64,000 nt of DNA from Bufo bufo (taxonomy: Eukaryota > Chordata > Amphibia > Anura > Bufonidae). The position numbers and the translations under genes are program-made. Location: positions 690,983,175-691,047,174 of the forward strand of contig NC_053391.1 of NCBI RefSeq assembly GCF_905171765.1, written 5' to 3'. Under the pieces are notes generated by a model. That model worked only from the letters and a program-made list of their open reading frames with translations. It was not told the DNA's origin and ran no database searches. The number at the start of each line of letters is the position of its first letter. Positions within the stretch are counted from its first letter, which is position 1. Shown here in pieces: positions 22,630 to 34,808 of the stretch.

Positions 22630-23389
22630 CCTTATTTCCTGCAGTCGTCTTCTTACTTTATTTCGTTTTGTCCTTTTGATAAAAAAGCCCTTTTTATGAT
22701 ATGCTAATGAAGCTCCAAGGAGCCCAGAGGGGCGTTTTGTTCCTCTCTGGTGCCCAGTGATGCCCCCCTGCAGTGCCCAGCCCGCCTTAATTTGAATCCC
22801 AAGAATGCCTCCTGATCCTGAAATAACCTCCCACAGCTCTGGAAAACGGTTCCGCCCCCTCCCCACGTCATCGTCTATCTTCTAAAAAATGCCCGTCCTT
22901 CTTCCTGTCGGCGGCCAGAAAACTTGCGCAGGCGCAGTACCGCCTGCGGCCTGCGCGATCATCAAGCTCCTGAGGGCAACAGCCTCAAAAGTCTCACTGG
23001 GCATGCGCCGAGCCCAGTGACGTAACCTGAGGAGGTTGATGATCGCGCGAGATTTCTGTCCGCCGACAGGAAGAAGGACGGGGCATTTCTAGAAGGTAGA
23101 CGATGACGCGGGAGGGGGCGGAACCGTTTGCCGGGGCTGTGGGAGGTTAATTCAGGATCAGGAGGCGTTCTTGGGATTCAAATTAAGGCGGGCTGGGCAC
23201 TGCAGGGGGGCGTCACTGGGCACCAGAGAGGAAAAAAAACGCCCCTCTGGGCACCTTGGAGCTTCATTAGCATATCATCAAAAGAACAAAACAAAATAAA
23301 GTAAGAAGAAGACTGCAGGAAATAAGCTACTTTAGTGAACATGGCGATGGTGACAGCTTAAAATCGTAAAAGCAGGTGACAGATTCCCT
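22630..23389. mobile_element. T2/Kolobok-type foldback MITE, right part
   Basis: Continues the element begun at 2537. Together the two parts form a foldback of about 820 bp whose arms (about 22630-22990 and 23020-23389) pair along most of their length. It ends TTCCCT followed by TTAA (23390-23393). The right arm still shows the uninterrupted order around GTTCACTAAAGTA that the left arm lost. Confidence 0.87.
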
Positions 23390-23393
23390 TTAA

Positions 23394-25052
23394 GAGAACT
23401 TAAGGCTCTGCAGAGGAGGAGCTGGATCCAAGAGCTGACGATCACTGGGAGAGGCATGCAGAAACTAGACTGAAAAGAATGCGGGAGAAGATGCCTCCCA
23501 CAGAGAAGCCTGTGTTAGGAGAGGATCGAGAGGTGGAGGAGACCCCTCCCAGAAACCGATGGTAGAAGGGAATATACCAAGGAAAAAAGCCTGTGATAAG
23601 CAAAGGGGAGGAGGAAGGTGTGGCCTAGTTACGGTTGAAATCGGGGTCTTAAGTAGAAAGCCTGACAGGGAAAGAGGCACCATTGGCGGCCTGAAGCCAT
23701 GGCCGTTGCAATGTGGAACAGATGTCTGGAAAGGTGATAACCGCATCTGAAGCCCCCCGGGAGGCCTGATCATCAGGGAGAAAGAAACCATGGCCAATAA
23801 GTGCATCTGAGTGTTGAGAACCGGTAGGAAACTGGCGCATCTTAGTCCCGGGATAAGCAAAGGTATAAAGTAGAGAAAGGGCTTGGAGGAGCGGAGGACC
23901 CAGGAGGGCTAAGAAGATGGGCCCAGGGGCAGAGAAGGACATGAAGGAGAGAGAAGGAAGGGGCAATGGAATGAGAGGCCCAGGAGAGCCTAACCAAAAG
24001 GGGGAGAGAGGAACATACTCACCATCTGACATCATCTCTTCAGTAAAGTCGCACTTGAGTGGGATTACCGGCAGATGCAGTAATGGGGGACTGGTGACCA
24101 GCGAGGGAGTAGTAATAGGGTAGAGGCCCATGATGAAGACCCACCTGCACTGGAAAAAACCTGCTAACTGTTAAAATAAAAAAATTAAAAAATAAAATGG
24201 CAGCAAGACCTACAGAAAAAAGTAACAGGTTGTGCCTAGTTAGTCCAGTGTCTGTGTAGAAGGTATAGCCTACCTGAGTGCAGCCAACATTTATTTTTAT
24301 CTAGTGTCAGCCTACTAGTGGCAGGTGGGCATATACCCATGGTGCTGTGTCACCCAATGCCGTTCACCAGAAATATATAGTAGATCTCCTCCAGATAGCG
24401 TATATATAGTAGATTTCCTGTATATAGCATATATAAAATAGATTTCCTGCATATAGTGCAGTGGCCGGGTTTGGGGTGGCCCCAGTGCTACGTTAGGTCC
24501 CCTGGACACCATTGAGGTGTCACCACGTGTTGCTGCTCTCTGGTAAGACATGGTGGACCCCAATGGGAATTAAGTCCACAGAGTGTGCAGTAAACCAGTG
24601 TGCTTTTTTATTGGAGGAATTCAGGGGTAAAGCAATACAGGCGGGGCATAGGACTGGCTTCTCCATTCTCCTCCCTGGCAGAAAAAGGGTTTGAGCTTAG
24701 AAAAGGCCTGAGCTAGCTGTCCCTTTCTCTCTCAGAAGGCTCCATCTCTCTCAGAAGGCTGGTACCCTGGACAAATGCTGGAGGCCCAGGGTCTGTGGCA
24801 GAGTATCCCCGTCTCAGTGCCTTCTACTGGTCACTCCAGCAGTCTGGCATGAGTCTTTTTTTTGAAGCACTGATCCCTAACTGCAGAACAGTAGGCGCTC
24901 TGACTGCTCTCTTGACATACACTTTCTAGTTGAACTAGAACCTTCTGGTGGGAAGAATGGAGTGGAGAAGCTCATCAGAACAAATACAATGTTACAATTC
25001 TAGTCCATCATAGACTTACATTAGAGCTTCACTGCTACTCAATGACAATGAC
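23394..25052. other. Unclassified sequence, no clear gene
   Basis: Minus-strand frames of 131 and 160 codons (23465-24131) are proline/serine/leucine-rich, overlap each other in different phases and show no domain. Together with 1854-2532 this was contiguous before the T2 insertion. 24300-24450 has short AT-rich repeats of a TATATAGTAGATTTCCTG type. Probably old repeat DNA. Confidence 0.35.
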
Positions 25053-26347
25053 TAGGGATGAGCGAACTTGTGTTTTCCTGTTCAGCGTACAGGTTCGGCT
25101 TTGGGTTATGTATGAATCTCATTATAGATTCCACTACCACAGACCATAATGGAATTCTATGACAGCATGCACCACAGAAGCCTACAAGAGGCATTCCGTA
25201 TTGAATTCTGTCATAATAGAAGTCTATAGATTTATTATTCCCAATATTTACCATTTTGTATCTGAAAACAGCTACCCTAAACAAGTAGTTAAGTAAAAAA
25301 AAAAAAAGATATGTAGCAATAATATTCCCATAAAATGTCTTTATTAATTCAAGCACCATGCTCCCAGACCATTGTCTGCAATTTGTCAGCCCTTAATAAT
25401 TATTTAATCCAAGACAACTTTGTAGAAAAATTGTAGGATGCCTACCGTAAGGCCTCGTGTTTCCGCGGCTGAGAGCGGTCCGTGGTAGCACGGCCTGGAT
25501 TCCTGTTGAGAGCAGGAGCGCACGGCGTCATTGGTTGCTATGACGCCGTGCGCTTCATGCCGCCGCTGCACTACAGTAATACACTCTTATAGTGTATTAC
25601 TGTAGTGCAGCGGCGGCATGAAGCGCACGGCGTCATAGCAACCAATGACGCCGTGCGCTCCTGCTCTCAACAGGAATCCAGGCCGTGCTACCACGGACCG
25701 CTCTCGGCCGCGGAACACGGCCGTGTGCACGAGGCCTTACACTGCACACTTGTAGGATGTCCGACTCCCTACACGCGCATTTAGCGTAAGCATCCGAAGT
25801 GGAATTTGATCCGAAATTCAGGAAAAGGTCAAATAACAACGAATCTGAATTTCCTCCCTCTTCGTGGAAACGAATACATTTTATCCTAAAATAGCGGCTA
25901 CACCTGTTGCAAAGAGAAAGTAAGAAGCCGGGGAAAGCAAGATCATCCATAATGCCGTGCACACAGCCAATCAGCCGCTAGCCAGCCCCTGCGATGTCAC
26001 AGCCATTTCAAAGCCTTATCCCTCACGGACTCTGCCATTTGACTGTAATCTGAGCATATGGAGACACGTAACAAGCGCTAGGGACAGTGTTGCTAAAAGT
26101 TTTTAATTGTGGAATACTGGATAGGGAGAGTGCAGGGAAAGCGCAAGGACATTGTAGGAAAATCGTAGGGACAGTACACACTGTAGGGAGACTGCAGGGA
26201 CTGTAATCTGAAGCTGAGAGGATCCATAGGAGACAGCGTAGTTTGAATCATCCCCGTGTAGAGCACAGAGCTATTTAATTGAACAGTGTCCTTCTTGTTT
26301 AATAGATAAGCAATTTTATTAGGCCTTGATTCTCAAATTGGTGTGAA
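25053..26347 (+). mobile_element. Old hAT element, 5' end fragment
   Basis: Begins TAGGGATGAGCGAACTTG, resembling the TAGAGTTGAGCGAAC ends of the other hAT copies. The fragment is non-coding and ends in a tandem repeat of about 88 bp interrupted at TAA by the Harbinger element. Downstream pieces are at 43563-43916 and about 51030-51529. No right terminus is visible, so this assignment rests on the left end and the shared repeat. Confidence 0.5.
25448..25739. mobile_element. Perfect foldback MITE
   Basis: TAAGGCCTCGTG at the left pairs with CACGAGGCCTTA at the right. The two ~140-bp arms are nearly perfect inverted repeats, centred near 25593, with a stem of TACAGTAATACACT/AGTGTATTACTGTA at the tip. 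Harbinger-like ends are possible, but the target duplication is ambiguous because the flank is palindromic too. Confidence 0.8.
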
Positions 26348-26409
26348 TAAGGGTACTTTCACACTTGCATTTTTATGTTCCACAATAAATAATATAAGCA
26401 GCTCCTATG

Positions 26410-26810
26410 TACTTATACACAGGAGCTGTAGTACATAGGTGATGCTAGGGGTAGTAGTCCTGTTGACTACCACTCCTAGCATCCACTATGTACTTGTACC
26501 ACCAGCGGGCCCTATGTACCTTTGCATAGGGACTGCAGGTGGTTCAAGTACATAGTGGATGCTAGGGGTAGTAGTCCTGTTGACTACCACTCCTAGTATC
26601 CACTATGTACTTGTACCACCAGTGGGCCCTATGTACCTTTGCATAGGGACTGCAGGTGGTTCAAGTACATAGTGGATGCTAGGGGTAGTAGTCCTGTTGA
26701 CTACCACTCCTAGTATCCACTATGTACTTGTACCACCAGCGGGCCCTATGTACTTTTGCATAGGGACTGCAGGTGGTTCAAGTACATAGTGGATGCTAGG
26801 GGAAGTAGTC
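26410..26810. repeat. 117-bp tandem repeat in Harbinger left end
   Basis: Units begin near 26428, 26545, 26662 and 26779 (exact 117-bp spacing). Each contains an internal foldback, AGTACATAGTGGATGCTAGG with its reverse complement about 40 bp on. This may be subterminal transposase-binding sequence, which is inference. Confidence 0.85.
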
Positions 26811-27034
26811 TTAAAACATGAACAACACTCCTATATATTTTTTCTAATGTAGGACAAAAAAACTGAAAAAAAAAAAACGAGTTCTGAGCCAGAACAACCT
26901 CCCCGACTTTCCTGCCCGCAAGCCCACTTGCCAGCCTAACTTGCCAACCAAGCTTGCCAACGAAATTACACTTCCCTGCACGCACGCAAGACAGCCAGAC
27001 CGACAGTTTTTCAACTTAACTTAATGCCAAAATA

Positions 27035-27508
27035 ATGTCCAGTAAGCAATATTTTAGTGGGTGTGTTGTATTATGAATAGTTCAAATCTAATTTTTTAGA
27101 TTTTTTTTTCTACAGGCACATCATCTTTAAGTGAGTCCGGGAGCTCTCCTCCGAGACGTCGTCGTCGACATGATACGGTATGTCAAGTTTTGAAGCATTC
27201 CCCATTAATATAATGACAGTATTGTAAAAATTTTAATTTTTTATTTCACAGTCATTATCTGTGGAGGAGATGCTTCCCGGCCAAGAGACGGCAGTAGAGG
27301 AGGAAGTCGGGGGTGGAGGACAGCAAGCAGTATTTTTTTTATTTTTTTTATTTCATTTTTTTTTTTAATCTCATAAATGTGTTGTGTATGTTTGTAAATT
27401 TTTCTTTTTTTTCTTTTATTACAGTCAGCTCATCCCGTTGACTCAGAGAGAAGTCGTTGAGCCTCAGCCAGAGGAAGTCGGGGAGCACACGGCGGTTGTG
27501 GTCGTGTG
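27035..27508 (+). pseudogene. Harbinger MADF/MYB-like accessory gene, 5' exons
   Basis: Predicted exon 1 is 27035-27056 (ATG 27035), with a GTGGGT donor. Exon 2 is 27116-27177, acceptor TACAG and donor GTATGT, and encodes a Ser/Arg stretch ending RRRRRHD. Exon 3 is 27252-27329 and is acidic (EEMLPGQETAVEEE). Exon 4 starts about 27425-27429 and is cut at 27508 by hAT copy 1; it resumes at 34511 with a GTGAGT donor. Splice phases were read by eye and are provisional. In Harbinger elements this second protein binds DNA and helps import and recruit the transposase. The gene cannot work while the 7-kb hAT splits exon 4. Confidence 0.6.
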
Positions 27509-27849
27509 TAGAGTTGAGCGAACACCTGGATGTTCGGGTTCGACGAGTTCGGCCGAACTTTCGAAAAATGTTCGGGTTCGGGATCCGAACTCGACCCGAA
27601 CTTCATCCCGAACCCGAACCCCATAGAAGTCAATGGGGACCCGAACTTTTGGGCACTAAAAAGGCTGTAAAACACACCCGGAAAGGGCTAGAGGGCTGCA
27701 AAAGGCAGCAAAATGTAGTTAAATCCCCTGCAAACAAATGTAGATAGGGAAATGATGAGTTAACATAAAATAAATAAAAATTAAACAATATTAATTGGAG
27801 TGAGGTCCCATAGCACAGAATCAGGCTTCAAGTCACCCACCAATGGAGA

Positions 27850-29610
27850 AGGTCACTTACTATTATTTTGACCACAGCACCCAGACAAAGGAGAGAGGTC
27901 CCACAGCAGAGAACCAGGCATCATATCACCCACCACAGGAGTAGGCCACCATTTAGTTACTTTGACCCCTACACCCGGACGGAGGAGAGAGGTTTCAAAG
28001 CAGAGAATCAGGCATTTAGATCACCCACCACAGGAGTAGGCCCCAATTTAATGGGACCCCGGCAACCATGTCAGATGGCACAACCATCAGCTTCATATCA
28101 ATCAGCACAGGAGAAGGCGACTTTGAAAGACTTTGACCCCTACACCCAGACGGAGGAGAGAGGTTTCACAGCAGAGAATCAGGCATTTAGATCACCCACC
28201 ACAGGAGTAGGCCCCCATTGAATCAGACCCTGGCAACCATGTCAGATGGCACAACCATCAGCTTTATATCAATCAGCACAGGAGAAGGCGACTTTGAAAG
28301 ACTTTGACCCCTACACCCAGATGGAGGAGAGAGGTTTCACAGCAGAGAATCAGGCATCATATCAACCACCACAGGAGATACCACCATTTAGTTACTTTGA
28401 CCCCTGCACCCAGGAAGAGGAGAGAGGCACCACAGCACATATTCTGGCATCATATCAGCCACCACAGGAGAAGCCACCATTTAGTTACTTTGACCCCTTC
28501 ACCCAAACAGAGGAGAGAGGTTCCACATCAGAGAATCAGGCATCATATCAACCACCACAGGAGTAGGCCACAATTTAATGGGACCCCGGCAACCATGTCA
28601 GATGGCACAACCATCAGCTTCATATCAATCAGCACAGGAGAAGGCGACTTTGAAAGACATTGACCCCTACACCCAGACAGAGGAGAGAGGTTTCACAGCA
28701 GAGAATCAGGCATTTAGATCACCCACCACAGGAGTAGGCCCCCATTGAATCAGACCCTGGCAACCATGTCAGATGGCACAACCATCAGCTTTATATCAAT
28801 CAGCACAGGAGAAGCCACCATTGAGTTACTTTGACCCCTGCACCCAGGAAGAGGAGAGAGGCCCCACAGCACATATTCTGGCATCATATCAGCCACCACA
28901 GGAGAAGCCACCATTTAGTTACTTTGACCCCTTCACCCAAACAGAGGAGAGAGGTTCCACATCAGAGAATCAGGCATCATATCAACCACCACAGGAGTAG
29001 GCCACAATTTAATGGGACCCCGGCAACCATGTCAGATGGCACAACCATCAGCTTCATATCAATCAGCACAGGAGAAGGCGACTTTGAAAGACTTTGACCC
29101 CTACACCCAGACGGAGGAGAGAGGTTTCACAGCAGAGAATCAGGCATTTAGATCACCCACCACAGGAGTAGGCCCCCATTGAATCAGACCCTGGCAACCA
29201 TGTCAGATGGCACAACCATCAGCTTTATATCAATCAGCACAGGAGAAGCCACCATTGAGTTACTTTGACCCCTGCACCCAGGAAGAGGAGAGAGGCCCCA
29301 CAGCACATATTCTGGCATCATATCAGCCACCACAGGAGAAGCCACCATTTAGTTACTTTGACCCCTGCACCCAGGAAGAGGAGAGAGGCACCACAGCACA
29401 TATTCTGGCATCATATCACACACCACAGGAGAAGGCCTCTTTCAGTGATTTAGGCCTTTGGACCCAGACAGAGGAGAGAGGTCAGAGATTAGCTTCATAT
29501 CCCCCAGCACAGCAGAAGACCGCTTTATTTGACTTAGGCCTCAGCACCCAGACAGAAGACAGAGGTAGCATGGCAGAGGTTATGGCTTCATGTCACCCGT
29601 TAGTTTAACC
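27850..29610. repeat. ~100-bp degenerate tandem array, hAT copy 1
   Basis: Units built on CAGGAGAAGCCACCATTTAG ... TTTGACCCCTACACCCAGAC recur about fifteen times with higher-order blocks (for example 28240-28620 and 28767-29040). Plus-strand frames such as FDPCTQEEERGTTAHILASY stay open across several units, but this follows from unit lengths divisible by three. I see no start context or domain. Confidence 0.8.
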
Positions 29611-29745
29611 GGCCACTTTCATCTGGTTAGGCCCCGGCGCCCAGACAGAGAAGAGTTTCATTCAACTGTGGGTTTCATAAAATTTGTATCAAATAAAGAA
29701 GTGGCCCGTAGCACAACAAGACATGTTTTAGGCAGTTAATAAGGA

Positions 29746-31344
29746 CTACTCTGCACAAGGGAGGGACAGGTCCTGTGGGATCCATGCCTGGTTCATCTTT
29801 ATGAAGGTCAGCTTGTCCACGTTGGCTGTGGACAGGCGGCTGCGCTTGTCAGTAATGACGCCCCCTGCCGTGCTGAATACGCGTTCAGATAAAACGCTGG
29901 CCGCCGGGCAGGAAAGCACCTCCAAGGCATAACATGCTAACTCTGGCCACGTGGACAATTTCGAAACCCAGTAGTTGAATGGGGCCGAACCATCCGTCAG
30001 GATGTGGAGGGGTGTGCAGACATACTGTTCAACCATGTTAGTGAAATGCTGCCTCCTGCTAACACGTTCCGTATCAGGTGTCGGTGCAGATAGCTGTGGC
30101 GTGGAGACAAAACTTTTCCACATTTCTGCCATGCTAACCCTGCCCTCAGATGAGCTGGCCGTGACACAGCTGCGTTGGCGACCTCTTGCCACTCCTCTGC
30201 CTTCACCTTCCACCTGTTCCCCTGTGACATGTGGGAATGCTCTCAAGAGCGCCTCTATCAGCGTGCGCTTGTACTCGCGCATCTTACGGTCGCGCTCCAG
30301 TTCAGGAATTAAAGTGGGCACATTGTCTTTATACCGGGGATCCAGCAGGGTGGCCACCCAGTAGTCTGCACACGTTAAAACGTGGGCAACTCTGCTGTCG
30401 TTGCGCAGGCATTGGAGCATATATTCGCTCATGTGGGCCAGGCTACCCATGGGTAAGGACAAGCTGTCCTCTGTGGGAGGCGTATCGTCATCGTCCACCG
30501 TATCCCCCCAGCCACGCACCAGTGATGGGCCTGGGCTGCCACCCCGCTGTAAACTTGCGTCATCCTCGTCCCCCTCCACCTCCTCCTCCTCATCCTCCTC
30601 GTCCTCCAGTACAGTGCCTTGGCTGGCGACTTGTGAACCTGTCCTCTGCTGCTTAAACAAACCTCCCTCTGAGCCACTTCGAACAGACTGGCCCGAAAGT
30701 GTTAGAAACGAGCCCTCATCCTCCTCCTCCTCCTCCACCTGGGCCACCTCCTCTAACATCATTGCCCTAAGTGTTTTCTCAAGGAGACATAGAAGTGGTA
30801 TTGTAACGCTGATAACAGTGTCATCGCCACTGGCCATGTTGGTGGAGTACTCGAAACAGCGCAGCAGGGCACACAGGTCTCGCATGGAGGCCCAATCATT
30901 GGTGGTGAAGTGGTGCTGTTCGGCAGTACGACTGACGCGAGCGTGCTGCAGCTGAAACTCCACTATGGCCTGCTGCTGCTCGCACAGTCTCTCCAGCATG
31001 TGCAAGGTGGAGTTCCACCGGGTGGGCACGTCGCATATGAGGCGGTGAGCGGGAAGGCCGAAGTTCCGCTGTAGCGCAGACAGGCGAGCAGCGGCAGGAT
31101 GTGAACGGCGGAAGCGCGCACAGACGGCCCGCACTTTATGCAGCAGCTCTGACATGTTGGGGTAGTGGTGAATGAACCTCTGCACCACCAAGTTCAGCAC
31201 ATGCGCCAGGCAAGGGATGTGCGTCAAACCGGCTAGTCCCAGAGCTGCCACGAGATTTCGCCCATTATCGCATACCACCAGGCCTGGCTTGAGGCCCACC
31301 GGCAGAAACCACTCGTCGGTCTGTTGTTCAATACCCCGCCACAA
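29746..31344 (-). pseudogene. hAT transposase, catalytic and dimerisation part (copy 1)
   Basis: A 532-codon frame carrying the middle and C-terminal hAT transposase: a catalytic-type LVVCDNGRNLVAALG stretch, HIPCLAHVLNLVV, the DVPTRWNST motif typical of the family, acidic insertions, and the C-terminal dimerisation block (NYWVSKLSTWPEL ... VLSERVFSTAGGVITDKRSR). Upstream coding continues in another phase at 31328-31846, so one frameshift lies in the G-run near 31370-31385. The cut-and-paste enzyme would act in the nucleus on the element ends. Only one frameshift and one stop separate it from an intact frame, so the copy is fairly young. Confidence 0.88.
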
Positions 31345-33133
31345 CTCCTTTGCGCTGTGGGGCCTGTCCCCCCAAACATATGAGTTTCAGAATGGCCTGC
31401 TGACGTTTACCCCGGGCTGTGCTGAAGTTGGTGGTGAAGGTGTGTGGCTGACCGGATGAGCTGGTGGAAGCAGTGGAGGAGGAAGCCGAGTAGGAGGAGG
31501 AGGCTACAGGAGGCAGAGAATGATGCCCTGCGATCCTAGGGGGCGGAAGGACGTGCGCCAAGGAACTGTCCGCCGGGGGCCCAGCCGCCACTACATTCAT
31601 CCAGTGTGCAGTTAGTGAGATATAGCGTCCCTGGCCGTGCTTACTGGTCCACGTATCTGTGGTTAGGTGGACCTTGCCACAAATGGCGTTGCGCAGTGCA
31701 CACTTGATTTTATCGGACACTTGCATGTGTAGGGAAGGCACGGCTGTCTTGGAGAAGTAGTGGCGGCTGGGAACCACATACTGCGGGACAGCCATGGCCA
31801 TCAGCTGTTTGAAGCTGTCTGTGTCCACCAGCCAGAATGACAGCATTTAAAAGGCCAGCAGTTTAGAAATGCTGGCGTTCAGGCCAAGGGCTCGAGGGTG
31901 ACTCGGGGGGAATTTGCGCTTCCTCTCTAAGGTTTGAGATATTGAGAGCTGAACGCTGCTGTGTGATATAGTGGAGACGCTAGTTGACGGTGGCGGTGGT
32001 GGTGGTGTCGGTGGCACATCCTCTGTTTGCTGCTCGGCAGGTGGCAACATTCCTCTCGAGGCGGAAGCCGAGGCAGCAGCGGTAGAGGGAGCAGGGGGAG
32101 CCTCAGCGAGTGCCTGGTTTTTAAGGTGTGTACCCCACTGCAGTTCATGCTTTGCATGTAGATGCCTGGTCATGCAGGTTGTGCTGAGGTTCAGAACGCT
32201 AATGCCTCGCCTCAGGCTCTGATGGCAGAGCGTGCAAGTCACTCGGGTCTTGTCGGTAGGACATTGTTTAAAGAAGTGCCATGCCAGGGAACTCTTTGAA
32301 GCTGCCTTTGTGGGGCTGGGTCCCTGTTGGCGATGTCCAGTAGCAGGCGAACTCTGGGGGCGGCGGCTCGTCTGCTTTGGCCCCCTGCTCCCTCTTTGGC
32401 TTCGCTGTTGTCTCGGTCTCACCACTACCTCTTCCTCTGAACTGTGAAAGTCATCGCCACGACCTTCAGTCCATGTGGGGTCTAAGACCTCATCGTCCTC
32501 TGCATCGTCTTCCACCCAGTCTCCCTCCCTGACCTCCTCCTGTTCAGTCTGCACACTGCAAAAAGACGCGGCAGTGGGCACCTGTGTTTCGTCATCATCA
32601 GAGAGTCGGTGACTCTGCTGTGGTGGTATTCCCATGTCCTCTTCATCTGGAGACATAAGTGGTTGTGCGTCAGTGCATGGTATGTCTTCCTCCACTGGGG
32701 AAGGGCTAGGTGGACGCCCCTGGGAAACCCTGGAAGCAGAGTCTTCAAACAGAAGAAGAGACTGCTGCATAACTTGTGGCTCAGACCGTTTCCCTGATAT
32801 GCTTGGGGGTGATGTGACAGACTGATGGGCTTGGTTTTCAGGTGCCACCTGTGCGCTTTCCGCAGAAGACTGGGTGGAAGACCATGTGGTGAACGTGCTG
32901 GAAGCACTGTCGGCCACCCAATCGATTAATGCCTGTACCTGCTCAGGCCTTACCATCCTAAGAGCGGCATTGGGCCCCACAAGATATTGCGGTACATTCT
33001 GCCGGCTAGTTGAGGGAGTTCGTTCCCTACTGTGTGCGCCTGGGGCCGAACGGCCACGTCCTCTACCAGCAACAGAGGCTCCACGGACACCACCACGACC
33101 GCGTCCTCGTCCCTTAATAGTATTTTTCTTCAT
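31328..33133 (-). pseudogene. hAT transposase, N-terminal part with BED zinc finger (copy 1)
   Basis: Starts MKKNTIKGRGRG at 33133. Residues 1-280 are low-complexity, first Gly/Arg-rich (RG repeats), then acidic. A BED zinc finger follows at about residues 283-332 with ligands C300, C303, H324 and H329. An in-frame TAA after codon 428 (31847-31849) separates it from the next 172 codons (31328-31846), which carry the first catalytic-type segment HLTTDTWTSKHGQGRYISLT. The frame then shifts into the next entry. The BED finger should bind the element's terminal or subterminal DNA. Confidence 0.88.
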
Positions 33134-33187
33134 TGTTGCGATTCAACTCGCACCACAATGAAATATATTATTTTTTATAAGCAAAAT

Positions 33188-33700
33188 CCCCTCACTGGAA
33201 TACTTTCAGTCTTTTGACTGTATGGATTACAGATGGAATGACTGTTATATGTGAGTACCGCTTTCTTTGACAGATTCTAGTATGGGTACATATATGTTTT
33301 CCCAACCCCAGCACATTAGTTTGCTAATTCCAGATGTATGAAACGCAGGCCTAACTGTATCTAGTATATTGAACGCCAGATAAACTAACTTGGCCTTTTT
33401 TAAATAAAAAAAATTCCCTCACTGGAATACTTTCAGTCTTTTGACTGTATGGATTACAGATGGAATGACTGTTATATGTGAGTACCGCTTTCTTTGACAG
33501 ATTCTAGTATGGGTACATATATGTTTTCCCAACCCCAGCACATTAGTTTGCTAATTCCAGATGTATGAAACGCAGGCCTAACTGTATCTAGTATATTGAA
33601 CGCCAGATAAACTAACTTGGCCTTTTTTAAATAAAAAAAAAATTCCCTCACTGGAATACTTTATGGCTTTTCACTGTATGGATTACAGGTGGACTGGTAT
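33188..33700. repeat. ~227-bp tandem duplication in hAT copy 1 leader
   Basis: 33188-33414 and 33415-33641 are almost identical, followed by a partial third copy starting CCCTCACTGGAATACTTTATG. Each unit ends in an A-rich stretch after GGCCTTTTTTAAAT. It lies between the transposase start and the 5' terminus. Confidence 0.88.
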
Positions 33701-33739
33701 TAGTAGGGGTGACACAAGCACACCCAAGTCCCTGATGTA

Positions 33740-34130
33740 GGATTTCTATGGCACAGACCACTATTACAAGTGATTAATGGACGTTGGGAGAGATTGTGCT
33801 GCAGCACTAGTCCCAAGATGGCCGCCGCCTATCAGCCCAGTAACATGTGCCACAAAATGGTCTGCACAACCTTTAAAAAAAATAGCCTTGGACTGTGCTG
33901 CTAAATCGCTATTGGTCTGAATCCCAGGTGTAGATGTCTGACTTGTTTGGAGCTTTGGAATGCACACTGTGGCAGCTTCTGCTGCAGCACTACAAGTCGC
34001 AAAATGGCGGCCGGCGGTCAGCCCAGGTACATGTGGATGGAAAAATCACTCTGGCCACTCTAAAAATAGCCAATCCCTATCAAAAAAGCAGCTCAGCTGC
34101 AGTTGTTCAGATGAATCACAGGTGGAGGAG
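33740..34130. repeat. Diverged ~190-bp duplication
   Basis: GTGCTGCAGCACTA ... AAGATGGCCGCC near 33797 is repeated, diverged, as CTGCTGCAGCACTA ... AAAATGGCGGCC near 33978. It is subterminal hAT sequence with no coding content. Confidence 0.6.
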
Positions 34131-34588
34131 AGAAATTTGCTTCCAGTTATTCAATTATCCCTGCCTATTCTCGCCCTAGCATCAGCTGCGTCTATCCCTG
34201 TTCTATTCACATCGGGAGTGAGCACGTCCCGACGTGCGCACAAGCTTATAAGAGGCTGAGTCACATGCTGCACTTGGCCAATCACAGCCTTGCCAATAGT
34301 AGGCATGGCTGCGATGGCATCTTAGGGCAAGTAGTATGATGCATGTTGATTGGCTGCTTTGCAGCCTTTCAAAATGCGCCAAAATACATGCCGAACGACG
34401 AACCCGAACTTTTACGAAAAAGTTCGGGTTCGGGTCCGTGTCACGAACACCCCAAAATTCGGTACGGACCCGAACTATGCTCGAACTGTTCGCTCAACAC
34501 TAGTCGTGTGAGTATTCTCAAACAAAGTATTTTTAATTCCAAATGTTTCAAAGATGTTAAAAAAAATTTTATATATATATTTTTTTAG

Positions 34589-34808
34589 GGTTCCCGAGGC
34601 TCCACCAGAACGGATGAGAAGGACGTCTGCGGTTTTTCGATCGACAACGATCTCCTCATCCAGATGGTGGAGGACCGACCACTATTGTGGGACCACACAG
34701 ACCGCTGCCACGCAGACCATCACGCAACCCAGCTCCTCTGGCTCCAGATCTGTGAGGCAATAGTGCCTAATTGGGACGACCTCGGTGAAAGTCAACGGGA
34801 TGAGTGCC
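34589..34808 (+). pseudogene. MADF domain exon, first half (Harbinger accessory gene)
   Basis: Bounded by a polypyrimidine/TTTTTAG acceptor and a GTAAGT-type donor. One phase reads through the exon and contains LLIQMVEDRPLLWDHTDRC and LLWLQICEAIVPNWDDL, the first helices and the LW-to-W pattern of MADF domains. This is the DNA-binding region of the Harbinger second protein. The next intron (34809-38445) was enlarged by nested insertions. Confidence 0.78.

Larger units (their letters stand above)
27509..34502 (-). mobile_element. hAT element copy 1, full length
   Basis: 6994 bp with ends TAGAGTTGAGCGAAC and TAGTGTTGAGCGAAC in inverted orientation and a perfect 8-bp duplication GTCGTGTG at 27501-27508 and 34503-34510. 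It encodes a BED-finger hAT transposase on the minus strand (29746-33133). The 3' non-coding part holds a degenerate tandem array and the 5' leader a 227-bp tandem duplication. Confidence 0.93.

Noticed and set aside
28246..29608. Repeat protein encoded by FDPCTQEEERGTTAHILASY-type units
   Set aside because: Phase is kept only within blocks, stops recur at block ends, and the region is the 3' non-coding array of hAT copy 1.
30231..30955. Plus-strand frames of 141-184 codons opposite the hAT transposase
   Set aside because: Antisense shadows of the acidic (Glu/Asp-run) coding sequence, read as Ser runs on the opposite strand.
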